Part shown: positions 1-8,907 of the stretch, piece after piece | How the letters are laid out: each line of letters opens with the position of its first letter | How positions within the stretch are numbered: position 1 is the first letter of the stretch | Assembly (NCBI GenBank): GCA_964527325.1 | Contig: CAZGNU010000030.1 | Span: 1-19,909 of the forward strand | Reading direction: 5' to 3' | Origin: UBA6164 sp964527325 | Lineage (GTDB): Bacteria > Patescibacteriota > Gracilibacteria > BD1-5 > UBA6164 | Length of the DNA stretch: 19,909 nt | Notes under the pieces: generated by a model | What the model was told of the DNA's origin: nothing | The model's input: the letters and a program-made list of their open reading frames with translations, nothing else | Databases searched by the model: none | Translations under genes and position numbers: made by a program

Positions 1-243
1 ATTTAAAATACCATCTCAAATATCATTAATTTGAGTTATTTCTATTTTTTTTTTCTCTTGTGTATATTCTTCTGAAAGATCATCAATTATTTCTGTTTTT
101 GTATTAGTTCATTTACCAAAAGTGTAATAGTCATTGTGAGTAATTCATTGTCATATTAACATTACTTTTAAAGAATATGTTAATCATATTCACAGTCAGA
201 ATAATAAAAGAATAAATAATATAATTTTTTTTAGTTTTTTCAT
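1..243 (-). CDS. Membrane-anchored or secreted protein of unknown function, 3' end cut by window
   Basis: The first 81 codons are visible and the gene runs off the left edge. ATG at 243 follows an in-frame upstream region without a better start. The product begins with Lys residues (MKKLKK) followed by a hydrophobic stretch at about residues 7-22 rich in Ile, Leu and UGA-encoded Gly, so it is an N-terminal membrane anchor or signal peptide; no lipobox Cys is seen. The rest is hydrophilic, with runs such as DDLSEEYTQEKKK, and matches no family I recognise. In-frame UGA codons (read Gly) are frequent, as in the neighbours. It lies 94 bases downstream of the cation transporter on the same strand; no clear terminator separates them, so co-transcription is possible. 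The existence of the gene is well supported; its function is unknown. Confidence 0.7.
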
Positions 244-337
244 ATAATATTAATAATTTATTGTAGAAAGATGTAATTAAATATATAGTTTTATATATAA
301 ATTACAAATCTATTTTTTTAAAATTATATAATTTAAT

Positions 338-1207
338 CTAAACACTATCATCATAGGGATCTAAATGCAAAGTAATATTCCATTCGCATTTCTGATCAAT
401 TTTTGGGATTTCTTCTTCTATTATGTCTCCTATATCATGAGCTTCAAGTAAAAGCATTTTTTTATTAAAAACAACGTGAACCTCTACAAATTTTGTTTTT
501 CACATTTGTCTTGTTTTAAGAAAATGATAACTAGTAACTCTTTTATGTCACATAATAATTTTTTTAATTTTTTTAACTTCTTTTTTACTAATAGATTGAT
601 CCATTAAATATGAATATCAGGTTTGTATTAATTCGAATGCTGAAAAAATAATATAAAATGATATAATTATTCAAATAATTGAATCAATAAGATAAAATCC
701 TGTAAAATGAATAACTGCTAATCAAATCAATATTCATGCATTTGAAAACAAGTCTGTTTTATAATGTAGAGCATCAGATTTAATCACTAAATTATCAGTT
801 TTTTTAGCAACATATTCTAAGAAATATACAAGAATTCATGTAATTAAAACAGAAATAATCATAACAAGTACAGATTCTCATAAATAAGAAATAGTTTCTT
901 TATTTATAAATTTTATAATTGAAACATATAAAATATAAAATCCAGAACCAGTAATAATTAATCACTCAAAAAGTGAAGCAAGAGCTTCTATTTTTCATCT
1001 TCAATAATTATACTTACTATCAGGTTCTTTTTCTGCTCTAGAAACTGCAAAATAGTTAAATAATGAGACAAATAAATCAAGCAGTGAATCTATAGCACTT
1101 GAAAGTACTGCGATAGATCAACTCATTAATCAAATAATAAATTTTATTATTAACAATAAAAATGCTGTTAATGAGGAAACTATTGTTGCAGTTTTTTGTA
1201 ATGACAT
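338..1207 (-). CDS. Cation diffusion facilitator (CDF) family divalent metal/proton antiporter, FieF/YiiP-like
   Basis: This 289-residue protein has the length and layout of FieF/YiiP-type CDF transporters, which export Zn2+, Fe2+ or related metals across the inner membrane using the proton gradient. Six hydrophobic segments occupy about residues 8-200, followed by a cytoplasmic ferredoxin-like domain. TM2 carries AIDSLLD (D40 and D44) and TM5 carries ALHYKTD (H148 and D152), the DxxxD plus HxxxD pair forming the tetrahedral transport site in YiiP. The loop after TM2 has YGRGKIEALASL (about residues 68-79), a CDF hallmark, and the C-terminal domain has LEAHDIGD and ends near HLDP. The combination of Asp and His residues favours Zn2+ or Fe2+, but the substrate is inferred. 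Start ATG at 1207 lies directly after the terminator hairpin of the preceding PilZ gene, so little room is left for a leader. UGA-Gly codons are common. Confidence 0.9.
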
Positions 1208-1210
1208 AAA

Positions 1211-1243
1211 AAAATAACTTACGATTAAATTGTAAGTTATTTT
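1211..1243 (-). terminator. Rho-independent terminator after the single-PilZ gene
   Basis: A perfect 12-bp stem (1211-1222 with 1232-1243, GTAAGTTATTTT on one arm) encloses a 9-base loop. Read on the minus strand it is followed by a T-run that leads directly into the ATG of the CDF gene at 1207. It lies 30 bases downstream of the PilZ gene stop. Its closeness to the next start could also let it act on expression of the CDF gene. Confidence 0.75.
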
Positions 1244-1272
1244 AGTTATTTATTTTATAAAAACAATAAAAA

Positions 1273-1668
1273 TTAATTGTTAACATTAGATTCTACAATA
1301 TCATTAATATAATCTCTAAATTCATCTGATAATCAAATAAATTCTACTCAACATCTAGGAATTGAAGATGTTTCTTCTGATAATATATAATTAACTTTTC
1401 ATATTGAATTTACTATAACATTATTAAGTTGAAAAGTTAATCACATAACATCTCATACAGATATATCTCAAATTCAATAAGCAAAACCATCATTTGATTT
1501 AGAATCTCAAATTTTATCAGATTCTACAGCCATTCATCAAGCACTAATATTATGCAAATCACATATTTCAAAATCTCAACTTTTTAAATGTTCACATCAA
1601 ACAGTAATAGCTTTTGGAGACATTTTACATATTTCAGTTCACAGTATCCTTGTAGGTCTATTGTTCAT
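1273..1668 (-). CDS. Single PilZ-domain protein (putative c-di-GMP receptor)
   Basis: The 131-residue product is essentially one PilZ domain, a small beta-barrel that binds cyclic di-GMP and passes the signal to motility, pilus or envelope partners. An N-terminal Arg pair (NRPTR, R4 and R7) is followed by HNISAGGMAV, which satisfies the (D/N)xSxxG motif, and later by CGVEFIGLSDEFRDYI, the usual C-terminal PilZ strand and helix. The Arg spacing is RxxR instead of the classical RxxxR, so ligand binding is likely but not assured. I chose ATG at 1668 because it includes the Arg pair; a later ATG at 1623 would lose it. The gene lies 82 bases downstream of the two-PilZ gene on the same strand and is closed by the hairpin at 1211-1243. 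The intervening 82 bases are very AT-rich and may hold its own promoter. Confidence 0.8.
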
Positions 1669-1750
1669 ATTTTATAATTACTTTTATATTATATTATTGT
1701 TATATTTAAATAATACTTATTATCAATATTTTATTAAAAATAATATAACT

Positions 1751-2713
1751 TTAATTAATACCTTGAAGATTTGCATAAACAATATCTTTAATAAATTCTC
1801 TATCTTTTTGTTTTATTTTTGTAATTTTTACTCAGAAATATATTTCATTAGTATCTTTATCTCTCTTTGATTTATGTGCAATTTTTCATAACATAGAGAT
1901 TCTTCTTTTTTTAAATTTTGAATTATTATCAATACTTAAAAATTCAAAATCTAATTCTACTTTTGAACCAACATCTCTATAAATATCATCATATGAAACT
2001 ATTTTTAATCAACTTTCACTTATACTTATTATATTATCTGTATTAGCAATCATACTATTTCAAGAATTTATACATGTACCAGATGCCATATATCATAATT
2101 TATATAAGTCAACTCTTGCTGATCTTTCACTCTCTATTTCACTATCATCCATAACTAAAGTAGGTGTATTTTCATCAATAGGTTTTCATACAATATTATG
2201 AGAATCTTTTTTAGATGATTTTTTAAAAATAAAATTTTTATCTTTTTCAGATATATTTTCAAATTCTACTCAATAATTAATAATTGATTTTTCCTGTGTC
2301 TCTCTTATGTTTTTAATTCTAGCCTTAACTTGAATATGACGTTGATTTGAAATAAACTCTAATTCAATCCTATCATTAAAAGTTCAAACATATTCCTTTG
2401 ATCTAATTCAAATTCATTCAATAGAAATATCAAATCATTCCATTTTAAAATTTTCATCAGTTTCTTGGTTATAACACAATACAACTCAATTATATTTCAT
2501 TCTAATATATTCACGACCACTCTCTTCAAATAAATTTCAATCCATTTCAATTTCACCATCTAAATTTCTTTTTCAATCTTCTATATACAATACATCATTT
2601 TTTATTTCATCTACAACAGAGTTTGTATCATTAGAAACTTCAATATTTTTATCTAATCAATGCTTCTCTAATAGCTCATCAGATATAACTATTTCACCAT
2701 TTTCATTAGCCAT
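1751..2713 (-). CDS. Tandem PilZ-domain protein (putative c-di-GMP receptor)
   Basis: The 320-residue product contains two PilZ-like domains. The first, about residues 64-165, has REYIR (R67-R71, RxxxR) and DISIEG (D95-G100, DxSxxG), the complete c-di-GMP signature, then YGVEFENISEKDKNFI. The second, about residues 195-315, repeats the fold pattern (ISISESGLKI, then YFGVKITKIKQKDREFI) but has only an RxxR and lacks the Asp of DxSxxG, so it may be a degenerate, structural or dimerising domain. An acidic region of about 60 residues precedes the first domain. No membrane segment or signal peptide is seen, so it is probably cytoplasmic. With the single-PilZ gene downstream it forms a small c-di-GMP-response cluster; no diguanylate cyclase is visible in the window. 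UGA-Gly is frequent. Confidence 0.83.
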
Positions 2714-2791
2714 AATATTCATAAATTAAAAATTAAATTTAAATTATTATCGTTATTTTTTCTTATTTGTCAAGTTTTTCTGTAATATAAA

Positions 2792-2811
2792 AAACCTTAT
2801 CGCTAAGGTTT
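2792..2811 (-). terminator. Terminator after the small membrane-protein gene
   Basis: AAACCTTA (2792-2799) pairs perfectly with TAAGGTTT (2804-2811). On the minus strand the loop is GCGA, a GNRA tetraloop, and is followed by a T-rich run. It sits 30 bases after the stop of the 2842-3222 gene. The plus strand also shows some T residues, but no plus-strand gene ends here. Confidence 0.75.
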
Positions 2812-2841
2812 CCTATTTTTATATAAAATATTTTATAATAT

Positions 2842-3222
2842 TTAAGCTACAAAACCTAAATACATTAATAATATTCAAAGAATTGTTATACTAAATCATA
2901 CAAGTGAAAAATGTTTTTTGTGAGCTATTGCTTTTGTCATTCAGTTAAATGATTTTGGAAATAATATTAATGCTATTCATTTAATTAATGCAAGAGATCA
3001 AATTACTGCTACTAAACCTTCTCTTGTCATGGTAAAATTACAAAAAAAGTTTAACAATACAAAACCTACAACTAAAGCAGTATATCAACCAAAAAACATA
3101 ATAGATTTTGATTTTGGTAATTCTTTTAAAAGACTCATATAATATTTTTTGTTTATAAGAAAAGCAACACCAAAAACAAAATATAAAATTCCTAGCAACC
3201 TGATAATATCATTAGCACTCAT
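2842..3222 (-). CDS. Small integral membrane protein of unknown function (about 4 TM segments)
   Basis: The 126-residue protein is mostly hydrophobic, with four likely transmembrane helices at about residues 6-22, 41-61, 70-88 and 104-124. Connecting loops are short and basic (NKKYY, KELPKSKS, KAIAHKKH). The second and third segments end in Gly/Ala-rich patches, part of them UGA-encoded. I recognise no catalytic or transport motif. It is bounded by terminators on both sides (the der terminator at 3278-3307 upstream, its own at 2792-2811), so it is probably a single-gene transcript. The ATG at 3222 gives a natural start ahead of the first hydrophobic helix. Gene call firm; function unknown. 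Confidence 0.75.
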
Positions 3223-3277
3223 AATAAAAAAGTAAAAAAATAAATATTACATAAATATTATAATAACATTAACTTAA

Positions 3278-3307
3278 AAAGCCAATTTTTTTAAAAAAAT
3301 TGGCTTT
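3278..3307 (-). terminator. Terminator after der
   Basis: A perfect 15-bp inverted repeat, AAAGCCAATTTTTTT (3278-3292) directly abutting its complement (3293-3307), lies 13 bases after the der stop. In RNA the innermost A-U pairs would open to form the loop. The GC-containing base (AAGCCAA) plus the following T residues on the minus strand fit an intrinsic terminator. Confidence 0.7.
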
Positions 3308-3320
3308 ACAAACATGACTA

Positions 3321-4697
3321 TTATTTTTTAATTCACTTATATTTACCTCTTCATTTATATTCAATTTCAATTGGTGTTCCAAAAAATCAAAAATTGTCTC
3401 TGATTTTGTTTTCTAAATATCTTTTATATGAAAAATGAAAATGATTTGGATTGTTTACACTTACTACAAACTTTGGTGGATTAACATCAGCTTGTGTTCA
3501 ATAATAAATTTTTGGATTATGTGATTTTTTATTACCAGTTGGTGGATGTTTGTACACAACTTGTTCAAGAAAATTATTAAATATTCATGTTTTAACTCTT
3601 TTAAATCTTTCTACTTTTATATTACTAGCAGCATCTAATATTTCATCAACTCTTTTTCTATCAAGTGCTGAGGTAAATATAACTGACACCCAAGGTAAAA
3701 ACTCTATTTTTGATTTAAGATAATCAATATATCTATTCATCATTTTTTCTTTATCTACTCATGGTTTAGCTAATACTAAATCCCATTTATTAATAACTAT
3801 TACAAGTCACTTTTTTTCATCTAATGCTTTATTTATAATAGATAAGTCTTGATGTACTATTCAATCAACTCAATCAATTATTACAGCAATTATATCAGCT
3901 CTAGTAATTGCTCTATTTGTTCTCATAACTGACCAATCTTCTATATTTCTAACTCATATTTTTGAAAGTCTTCTTACTCCAGCAGTATCTATTAATACAA
4001 AATCATTATCATTATATTTAAATTTTGTATCTATACTATCTCTAGTAGTTCCACTAAAGTCCTTTACCATCACTCTATTTTCTCAAGTAATTGCATTTAT
4101 TATACTAGATTTACCTACATTTGGCCTACCTACCATTGCAAGTTTTACAAAACTATCATCTATTTCTTCATGTTCATAATTAAGACCTTTTGATGTTAAA
4201 AATTTTGCTACAAATTTTTTAATATCTCTTATTCAATCATTATGTGAAACTGAAATAGGGAAAAATTCTAACCCTTCTCCAAATCAAGCTAAAGAATATG
4301 CTTCCATTTTTTTAGCTTCATTATCAGCTTTATTAGCACAAATTATTACATCTTTTATTTTATTTTCTCTTAAAACTTTCAATACCATTTCATCAAGTTC
4401 AGTAGTTCTATCATACTCTATTAACCAAATCAAAAGATCACTATTAGCAATAGATTTTTCTGTCCTTTCAGCAATATCCTTAGAAATTTCATCTGTTTTA
4501 TTTGAAAAATCTAATCCCCCAGAATCAGACATAATATAAGTCAATCCGTTTTCCTCATCGTTATACTCATACTCAGAAATATCCCTAGTTGTCCCCTCCT
4601 CATCTGCAACTATAGCTATTTTATGACCAGTATACATATTAAAAAAACTTGATTTCCCAACATTCGGCCTACCTATTACTGTAACTTTTGCTAACAT
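3321..4697 (-). CDS. der: Ribosome biogenesis GTPase Der (EngA)
   Basis: Der is a two-GTPase-domain protein needed for assembly of the 50S ribosomal subunit. The 458-residue product has both domains in tandem. Domain 1: G1 GRPNVGKS (9-16), G2 EEGTTRD (33-39), G3 DSGG (58-61), G4 NKAD (122-125). Domain 2: GRPNVGKS (190-197), SGTTRD (215-220), DTAG (237-240), NKWD (303-306). A C-terminal KH-like domain (about 360-458) ends in a basic GRGKYKGIKK tail, the part that contacts rRNA in the family. Length fits the usual 440-490. Domain 1 is nearly free of UGA codons, whereas domain 2 and the KH domain contain several at Gly positions. It sits 66 bases downstream of the corA-like gene on the same strand and is closed by the hairpin at 3278-3307. 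Confidence 0.97.
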
Positions 4698-4763
4698 GAT
4701 TTTTTTGATTATTTTTTATTAACAGAAGGATTATATTGATTTTCTAAAAAAAACAAGTTTAAA

Positions 4764-5681
4764 CTAAAACTTACCATTCCTCCTCAACAATACATAAATC
4801 AAAACCATGAAAACAGAACTACTAACTAATAACAAAAATACAAACTGCATATCATCAGCATATGGTAAATCTACATTCATTCCGTAAAAACTTGTTATAA
4901 GTGTTAAAGGGAGCATAAATGCTGAAAAAACTGTAAGAATTTTAATTACAAAGTTAGTTTTGATATCTATCATAGATTTGAAAGTGTCTTCTATACTTTC
5001 AATATGTTCATGAAGCATATTTATTTCATTTATTATTTGTTGAAGCTTATCCTCTAAATCTTCAAAATATACTTCTATTTCTCAAGAATAAATTTCATTT
5101 ACTGTTGTTTCAAGTTGTTTAAATACACTCTTTTGTGGTGTAAACATATGTTTTAAAAGTATAATATTTCTTTTTTTAATTAAAATATATTTAACAAGAG
5201 AACTATTATTATCTCAATCAAAAATCTGTCATTCAAGTTTTTTTAAATCATCAGTTATTTTTTTTGTAACCCTAAACATCTTTTCAAGCATTGCTTGAGT
5301 AATTTCATAAAGAATGTAACCAGTAGAAACTTTTATATCTTTTTTTCTAGTATTTATTTTTATATTACTAAACTTTTCAAAAATATTATCAACATGACTT
5401 CATGAATGATCCCTAAAAGTAATCAAAAAATTTTTTCATAAAAAAATTTTAAACTCATTTAAATTATATTTTTTCTTTAAAATATTATATTTTGGAAAAT
5501 GCAATATAAGAAATGAATAAGCATCATAATTATCAATTCTAGCTCTTTGATTTCATTCTTTACATGCTTCAATATCAAGTTCATGAACTTTGTATTTATT
5601 TACAACAGCTTCTTTTTCTTCAGGTGTTAATCAAACAGCATCTATCCATTTAATTCAACCAAGTTTTAATTCTCTTAACAT
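4764..5681 (-). CDS. corA: CorA-family magnesium/divalent metal channel
   Basis: CorA proteins form pentameric inner-membrane channels for Mg2+ and sometimes Co2+ or Ni2+. The 305-residue product has a long cytoplasmic N-terminal domain, a helical stalk (about 140-245) rich in Lys, Glu and Asn, and two C-terminal transmembrane helices (about 247-266 and 279-300). The signature YGMN (266-269) stands exactly at the end of TM1, and the C-terminus is basic (LLRRNGKF), as usual for the family. The loop between the helices is acidic (DLPYADDMQ), fitting a cation-attracting mouth. Start ATG at 5681 gives a length near that of E. coli CorA. Several Gly codons are UGA in the N-terminal domain. Its promoter should lie in the 170-base gap shared with the divergent PPK2 gene. 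The transported ion is inferred from the family. Confidence 0.93.
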
Positions 5682-5786
5682 TAATTAATAGTTAATTTTA
5701 TAATCTTATTAATTATATAAAAAAATACTCAAAATCAAAAAAATATTAATAAAATTAAGTATTTAAAAGAAAAAACATGTTTTTTT

Positions 5787-5815
5787 TTGACTGACACAAA
5801 AAAATATAGTAAAAT
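5787..5815 (+). promoter_or_regulatory. Putative promoter of the PPK2 gene
   Basis: TTGACT (5787-5792) and TAAAAT (5810-5815) are separated by 17 bases, matching a sigma-70 -35/-10 pair, and the PPK2 start follows 36 bases downstream. The region is AT-rich, so chance matches are expected, but the TTGAC core is rare here. Confidence 0.5.
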
Positions 5816-5851
5816 TAGTTCATGTAGTTTTATTTCATTAAAAAAAGACAA

Positions 5852-7012
5852 ATGCCTACTCTTTCTTACCAAATATTTAATAAACATATTAAATTAAGTG
5901 ATAAAGTTATCGTTAAATTTATTAAAGAAATTGAAAAATTATTTGAAAAATTTAAAGAAGATAATGATATTGATAATCTAAAAGTATTAAAAAATAAATT
6001 AACTAATCTTTTAGAAGAAAATCCAAAAAATCTTTCAAAAACATCAAAAAAAGAATATAAAATCATTGAAGATTTAATATATGATTTTGATACATATATT
6101 GAAGAAGTAAACAAAAAAAGAGAAAAAGCAAAACTAATTGATGTAGTTGAAGAAGTAGAAAGACATTATAAAAAATGTGATTCTATTCCTAATAGCAAAA
6201 AAGATAAATATTTAGAATATTGTGTTAAAAAGAAAAAAGTAGCATATGAAAAAGAATTAATAAATCTTCAACTAGAATTATTAAAACTTCAAAAACATAT
6301 AAAAGAAAATTGAGAAAAATTATTAGTTATATTTGAGTGAAGAGATGCTGCAGGTAAATGAGGTACAATTAAAAGATTTACTGAATATTTAAATCCAAGA
6401 TGAGCTAGAGTAGTTGCACTTGAAAAACCTTCTGAAATTGAAAAAACTCAATGGTATTTCCAAAGATATATTAATCATCTACCAGCAGGTTGAGAAATAA
6501 CTCTATTTGATAGATCATGGTATAATAGAGGTTGAGTAGAACCAGTTATGTGATTTGTATCAGAAGAAAAATATAATACATTCTTAAAAAATGCACCTAA
6601 ATTTGAAAAAATGCTAGTTGATTCATGAGTAAAAGTAATAAAATTTTACTTTTCTGTATGAAAAGATGAACAAGCAAGAAGATTTGAAGCTAGAAAATAT
6701 AATCCATTAAAACAATACAAACTTTCACCAATCGATCAATTATCACAACAATTATGGGAAAAATATACACTTGCAGAATACAAAAACTTTACAAATACAC
6801 ATTCAAAACATGCTCCATGGATATTAATAAACAGTAACGACAAGAAGAAAGCAAGAATTAATGCTATTAAATACGTATTAAACCAATATGATTACGAAAA
6901 TAAAACAGATAAGAAAAACTTAAAATTAGATGATGAAATAGTAAGTGATTGAATTACAAAAGCTAAAAAATTATCTAAAGAAATAGATGTTAAAAAAGAT
7001 TTATTTGAGTAA
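5852..7012 (+). CDS. ppk2: Polyphosphate kinase 2 (PPK2) family, with long N-terminal helical extension
   Basis: PPK2 enzymes transfer phosphate between polyphosphate and nucleotides, in many cases making ATP or GTP from NDP or NMP. The 386-residue product has a Lys/Glu-rich, probably coiled-coil region at residues 1-150, then the P-loop kinase fold: Walker A GRDAAGKGG (163-171), KTQWYFQRY (198-206), Walker B DRSWYNR (220-226), VMGF, then QARRFEAR of the lid and a C-terminal HAPWILINS. The Walker A motif is decisive for the code: two of its glycines are UGA, as are G184, G214 and others. Under the standard code the gene appears to stop at codon 154. It is a single gene with its own promoter and a bidirectional terminator shared with lexA. 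Whether it prefers NDP (class I) or NMP (class II/III) is not settled by sight. For a reduced CPR cell it offers a route to regenerate nucleotides from polyphosphate. Confidence 0.93.
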
Positions 7013-7015
7013 AAA

Positions 7016-7052
7016 CAAAAAGACTCTTTCCTAATAGGAAAGAGTCTTTTTT
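7016..7052. terminator. Bidirectional terminator between PPK2 gene and lexA
   Basis: A long stem (about 17 bp, 7016-7032 with 7036-7052; core GACTCTTTCCT) with a 3-base loop lies between the stops at 7012 and 7058. T-runs follow on both strands, so it can end transcription of both convergent genes. Confidence 0.85.
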
Positions 7053-7057
7053 ATATT

Positions 7058-7687
7058 TTAAAAATGAAAAACATCCATTATTTTACCATTAATCATTAAA
7101 TTATCTGCTTCAGATAAAATAATTGGTTTATGATAATCATCCTTTGATTCTGGTAAAAGATAAATATCATTTCAATCTCTTTTAAATTTTTTCAAAGTTG
7201 CAGCTCAATTTACAATAAATAAAAATGCATCACTAGAATTTGTAGTTGTTTCATCTTTTTTTATTAAAACATAACTTCAATTATCTATTGTTTTTCATTT
7301 TACTTCAAAATTATTCATACTTGTTCACTCAACTCTCAAAATAAAATAATTTTGATCATCTCAAGAAATTATTTTCTTTGAAATTGGTAAAACTCAATAA
7401 CTTGATTCACTAACTTCTTCTAAAGGTGTACCAGCATTAGCATAACCTAAAATTGGAATATTTAAAGTAGATTGAACTCAAACATTATTTCATAAAATTA
7501 TTGATCTGTAACCTCTTCATCTAGTTAAAAATCACTTTTTTTCTAGAGCCTCAAGATATTGAACTACTCATCTTTTAGATTTTTGTTTCAATATAACTGT
7601 TAACTCTTCGATTGTAGGAGCTTTAGCATTTTCTCCTATGTACTTAGTAATCACATCAAGTACATTTTGTTGTTTCTCTGTAAGCAT
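7058..7687 (-). CDS. lexA: LexA-type SOS repressor / autoprotease
   Basis: LexA represses DNA-damage genes and cleaves itself when stimulated by RecA filaments. The 209-residue length is typical. Residues 1-62 form the winged helix: TEKQQNVLDVI, then APTIEEL, then YLEALEKKGFLTRGRGYRSI. The hinge carries the scissile Ala-Gly (A85-G86 in GYANAGTP). The catalytic Ser is S123 in EGTSM and the general-base Lys is K166 in ATLKKFKR, spaced as in E. coli LexA. The C-terminus GKIMDVFHF fits the last strand (usual GxVxxxxR). All residues for self-cleavage are therefore present. Upstream, a 17-bp perfect palindrome overlaps its -10 box, suggesting autoregulation. It is convergent with the PPK2 gene and shares that terminator. 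UGA-Gly codons occur throughout. Confidence 0.93.
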
Positions 7688-7707
7688 TTTATTAAAATTA
7701 AAAAATA

Positions 7708-7745
7708 ATATACTCTGAGTATATACTGGTTTTTTTATATGTCAA
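7708..7745 (-). promoter_or_regulatory. lexA promoter with palindromic candidate LexA operator
   Basis: On the minus strand TTGACA (7740-7745) and TATACT (7718-7723) are 16 bases apart. The perfect 17-bp palindrome ATATACTCTGAGTATAT (7708-7724) covers the -10 box and the likely transcription start, the usual position of an autoregulatory LexA site. It differs from the E. coli CTGT-N8-ACAG and Bacillus GAAC-N4-GTTC boxes. The palindrome is seen directly; LexA binding is inferred. Confidence 0.65.
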
Positions 7746-7752
7746 ACTTTTT

Positions 7753-7781
7753 TTGTAAAAAAAAACTAATTATGATAAAAT
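7753..7781 (+). promoter_or_regulatory. Putative promoter of the 7920-8432 gene
   Basis: TTGTAA (7753-7758), a 17-base spacer and TAAAAT (7776-7781) preceded by an extended -10 TG (7773-7774). It implies a leader of about 130 bases before the ATG at 7920. The leader holds only a 14-codon ATG-initiated frame (7853-7897, MRERKSYSKHRIRK) that I cannot judge. Confidence 0.4.
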
Positions 7782-7919
7782 AATTATAATAAAAATACTT
7801 CTTGAAAAGTAGAACCAAAAGTTACCAATCTAGAAATAAAAAATGAGAGAAAGAAAATCATACTCTAAGCATAGAATTAGAAAATAATAATAATTTTATA
7901 ACTATAAAAATAAATTAAT

Positions 7920-8432
7920 ATGACAATAAGTAATACACCTAAAAACGATATTGAAAATAATATTGTAGAAGATTTTTTCAAAATACTAATATCAAAAGAA
8001 TTATTTCATAGAGACTATTTCGAAGTTTACTATAAAACATTCTTAGATAATGATTGAGTATTTAATGAATGAGAATTTGAAACAAAACTAGAAGAAATTT
8101 TTGATTTAATTTCAGAAAATGATGCTACTTTTATTAGACCAAATAATTCAATTTTAGATGAAGAAGTAATTGAAAATATAATAATAGAATATTGAAACTG
8201 ATATGAATGATTAGAACAATTCTCTGAAGATTTATTAAATTACATGGAGTGAAGAATAATAAAAATGGAGCTTGATATGCAAATTAGTGAACATGAAATC
8301 AATGAAGTAAAAAAATGAATACATCAATATCTAGTACAATACTACAAACAAGCATTCTTCCATGAAAATGTACAAATTTCTATTGAAGAAGTAGTAAAAA
8401 AAATAGATGAAGTATTACACAAAAAAAACTAG
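7920..8432 (+). CDS. Acidic cytoplasmic protein of unknown function
   Basis: The 170-residue product is rich in Glu, Asp, Ile and Asn and has no signal peptide or membrane helix. Predicted secondary structure by eye is largely helical (e.g. NNIVEDFFKILISKELF near the N-terminus and EEVVKKIDEVLHKKN at the end). Aromatic-rich patches occur in the middle (YGNGYEGLEQF, with UGA-encoded glycines). I recognise no family motif. The ATG at 7920 follows stop codons in frame and gives the only long reading. The gene converges on the 8429-8770 gene: its UAG (8430-8432) overlaps the UAG of the opposite gene by two bases inside the shared terminator. The ORF is long and clean under code 25, so it is likely real; function unknown. 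Confidence 0.7.
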
Positions 8433-8451
8433 AAATTTTCTAGTTTTTTTT
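8421..8451. terminator. Bidirectional terminator containing both convergent stop codons
   Basis: AAAAAAAACTAGAAA (8421-8435) is followed by its complement ending in a T-run (8436-8451), a nearly perfect palindrome that works in either direction. The last codons and the UAG stops of both convergent genes lie within it. Confidence 0.8.
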
Positions 8452-8770
8452 CTTTTTTCTCCTTTATTATCTCCATTACATGATTTTTTATATCTTTTAC
8501 CTTGTGTTTAATTATATGTTTTCTATGAAGATTGGAAAATAAATACACTATTCATTTTCTTAATTTTATAACATGCCTAACTTTTTTACCTGGAATTATT
8601 AATAATATTCAAACTACTAACATAAATACTCACACAAATAATGATCATGGAAATATTGGTAAAAGTATTGGAACACCTGAAATTGATATCAGAAAAAATC
8701 AAATAACTAGTCTAAAAAAGAATGGTATTTGTATTCCGTGTCTGATATAATTAAAAATTTTATGTTCCAT
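8429..8770 (-). CDS. Small membrane protein resembling the PGPGW-type transmembrane family
   Basis: The 113-residue product has a hydrophobic region at about residues 16-62 that makes two helices split by a Pro/Gly turn: GVPILLPIFPGSLFVG then FMLVVGILLIIPGKKVR. This pattern of Pro-Gly-rich turn between two short helices is like the putative transmembrane PGPGW family, whose function is unknown. A strongly basic tail follows (HRKHIIKHKVKDIKNH, then KEKKEKK). The ATG at 8770 is the only good start. Its last residues are encoded in the terminator hairpin and its stop overlaps that of the convergent gene. A TATAAT on the minus strand at 8801-8806 could be its -10 box. The family assignment is tentative. 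Confidence 0.7.
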
Positions 8771-8887
8771 TTTTTTATAAAAAAAATTGTAACTACTATC
8801 ATTATACTACTTTTTTAAAAAATAATCTAAAATTTTAGTGTATTTTAAAATATGTTTTTATTATTTTTTTTGCTTTTAGAAATATTT

Positions 8888-8907
8888 AGTATATATTTGG
8901 TATATAT
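8888..8907 (+). promoter_or_regulatory. Candidate LexA-like site upstream of the Y-family polymerase
   Basis: AGTATATATTTGGTATATAT matches 15 of 20 positions of the minus-strand lexA operator region (7727 to 7708), including the first eight bases and the last five. It lies 20 bases before the polymerase start, where a repressor would block transcription. In such an AT-rich genome the match could be chance. Confidence 0.35.

Noticed and set aside
1669..1750. Palindrome ATAATACTTATTAT between the PilZ genes as an operator
   Set aside because: It is made only of A/T except the centre, and such palindromes are frequent by chance at this base composition.
1661..1870. Plus-strand 69-codon frame rich in Ile, Phe, Tyr and Asn
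   Set aside because: It overlaps the PilZ genes antisense and has the composition of translated AT-rich noise.
3321..4697. Split of der into two genes or a pseudogene
   Set aside because: The apparent break after codon 137 is a UGA read as glycine; the frame is intact with both G domains and the KH-like domain.
5866..6114. Minus-strand open frame of 82 codons inside the PPK2 gene
   Set aside because: It is antisense to the Lys/Glu-rich extension of PPK2 and has low-complexity Ser/Leu/Phe composition with no recognisable motif.
8532..8750. Plus-strand open frame of 72 codons
   Set aside because: It is antisense to the small membrane protein 8429-8770, whose hydrophobic pattern is far more protein-like.
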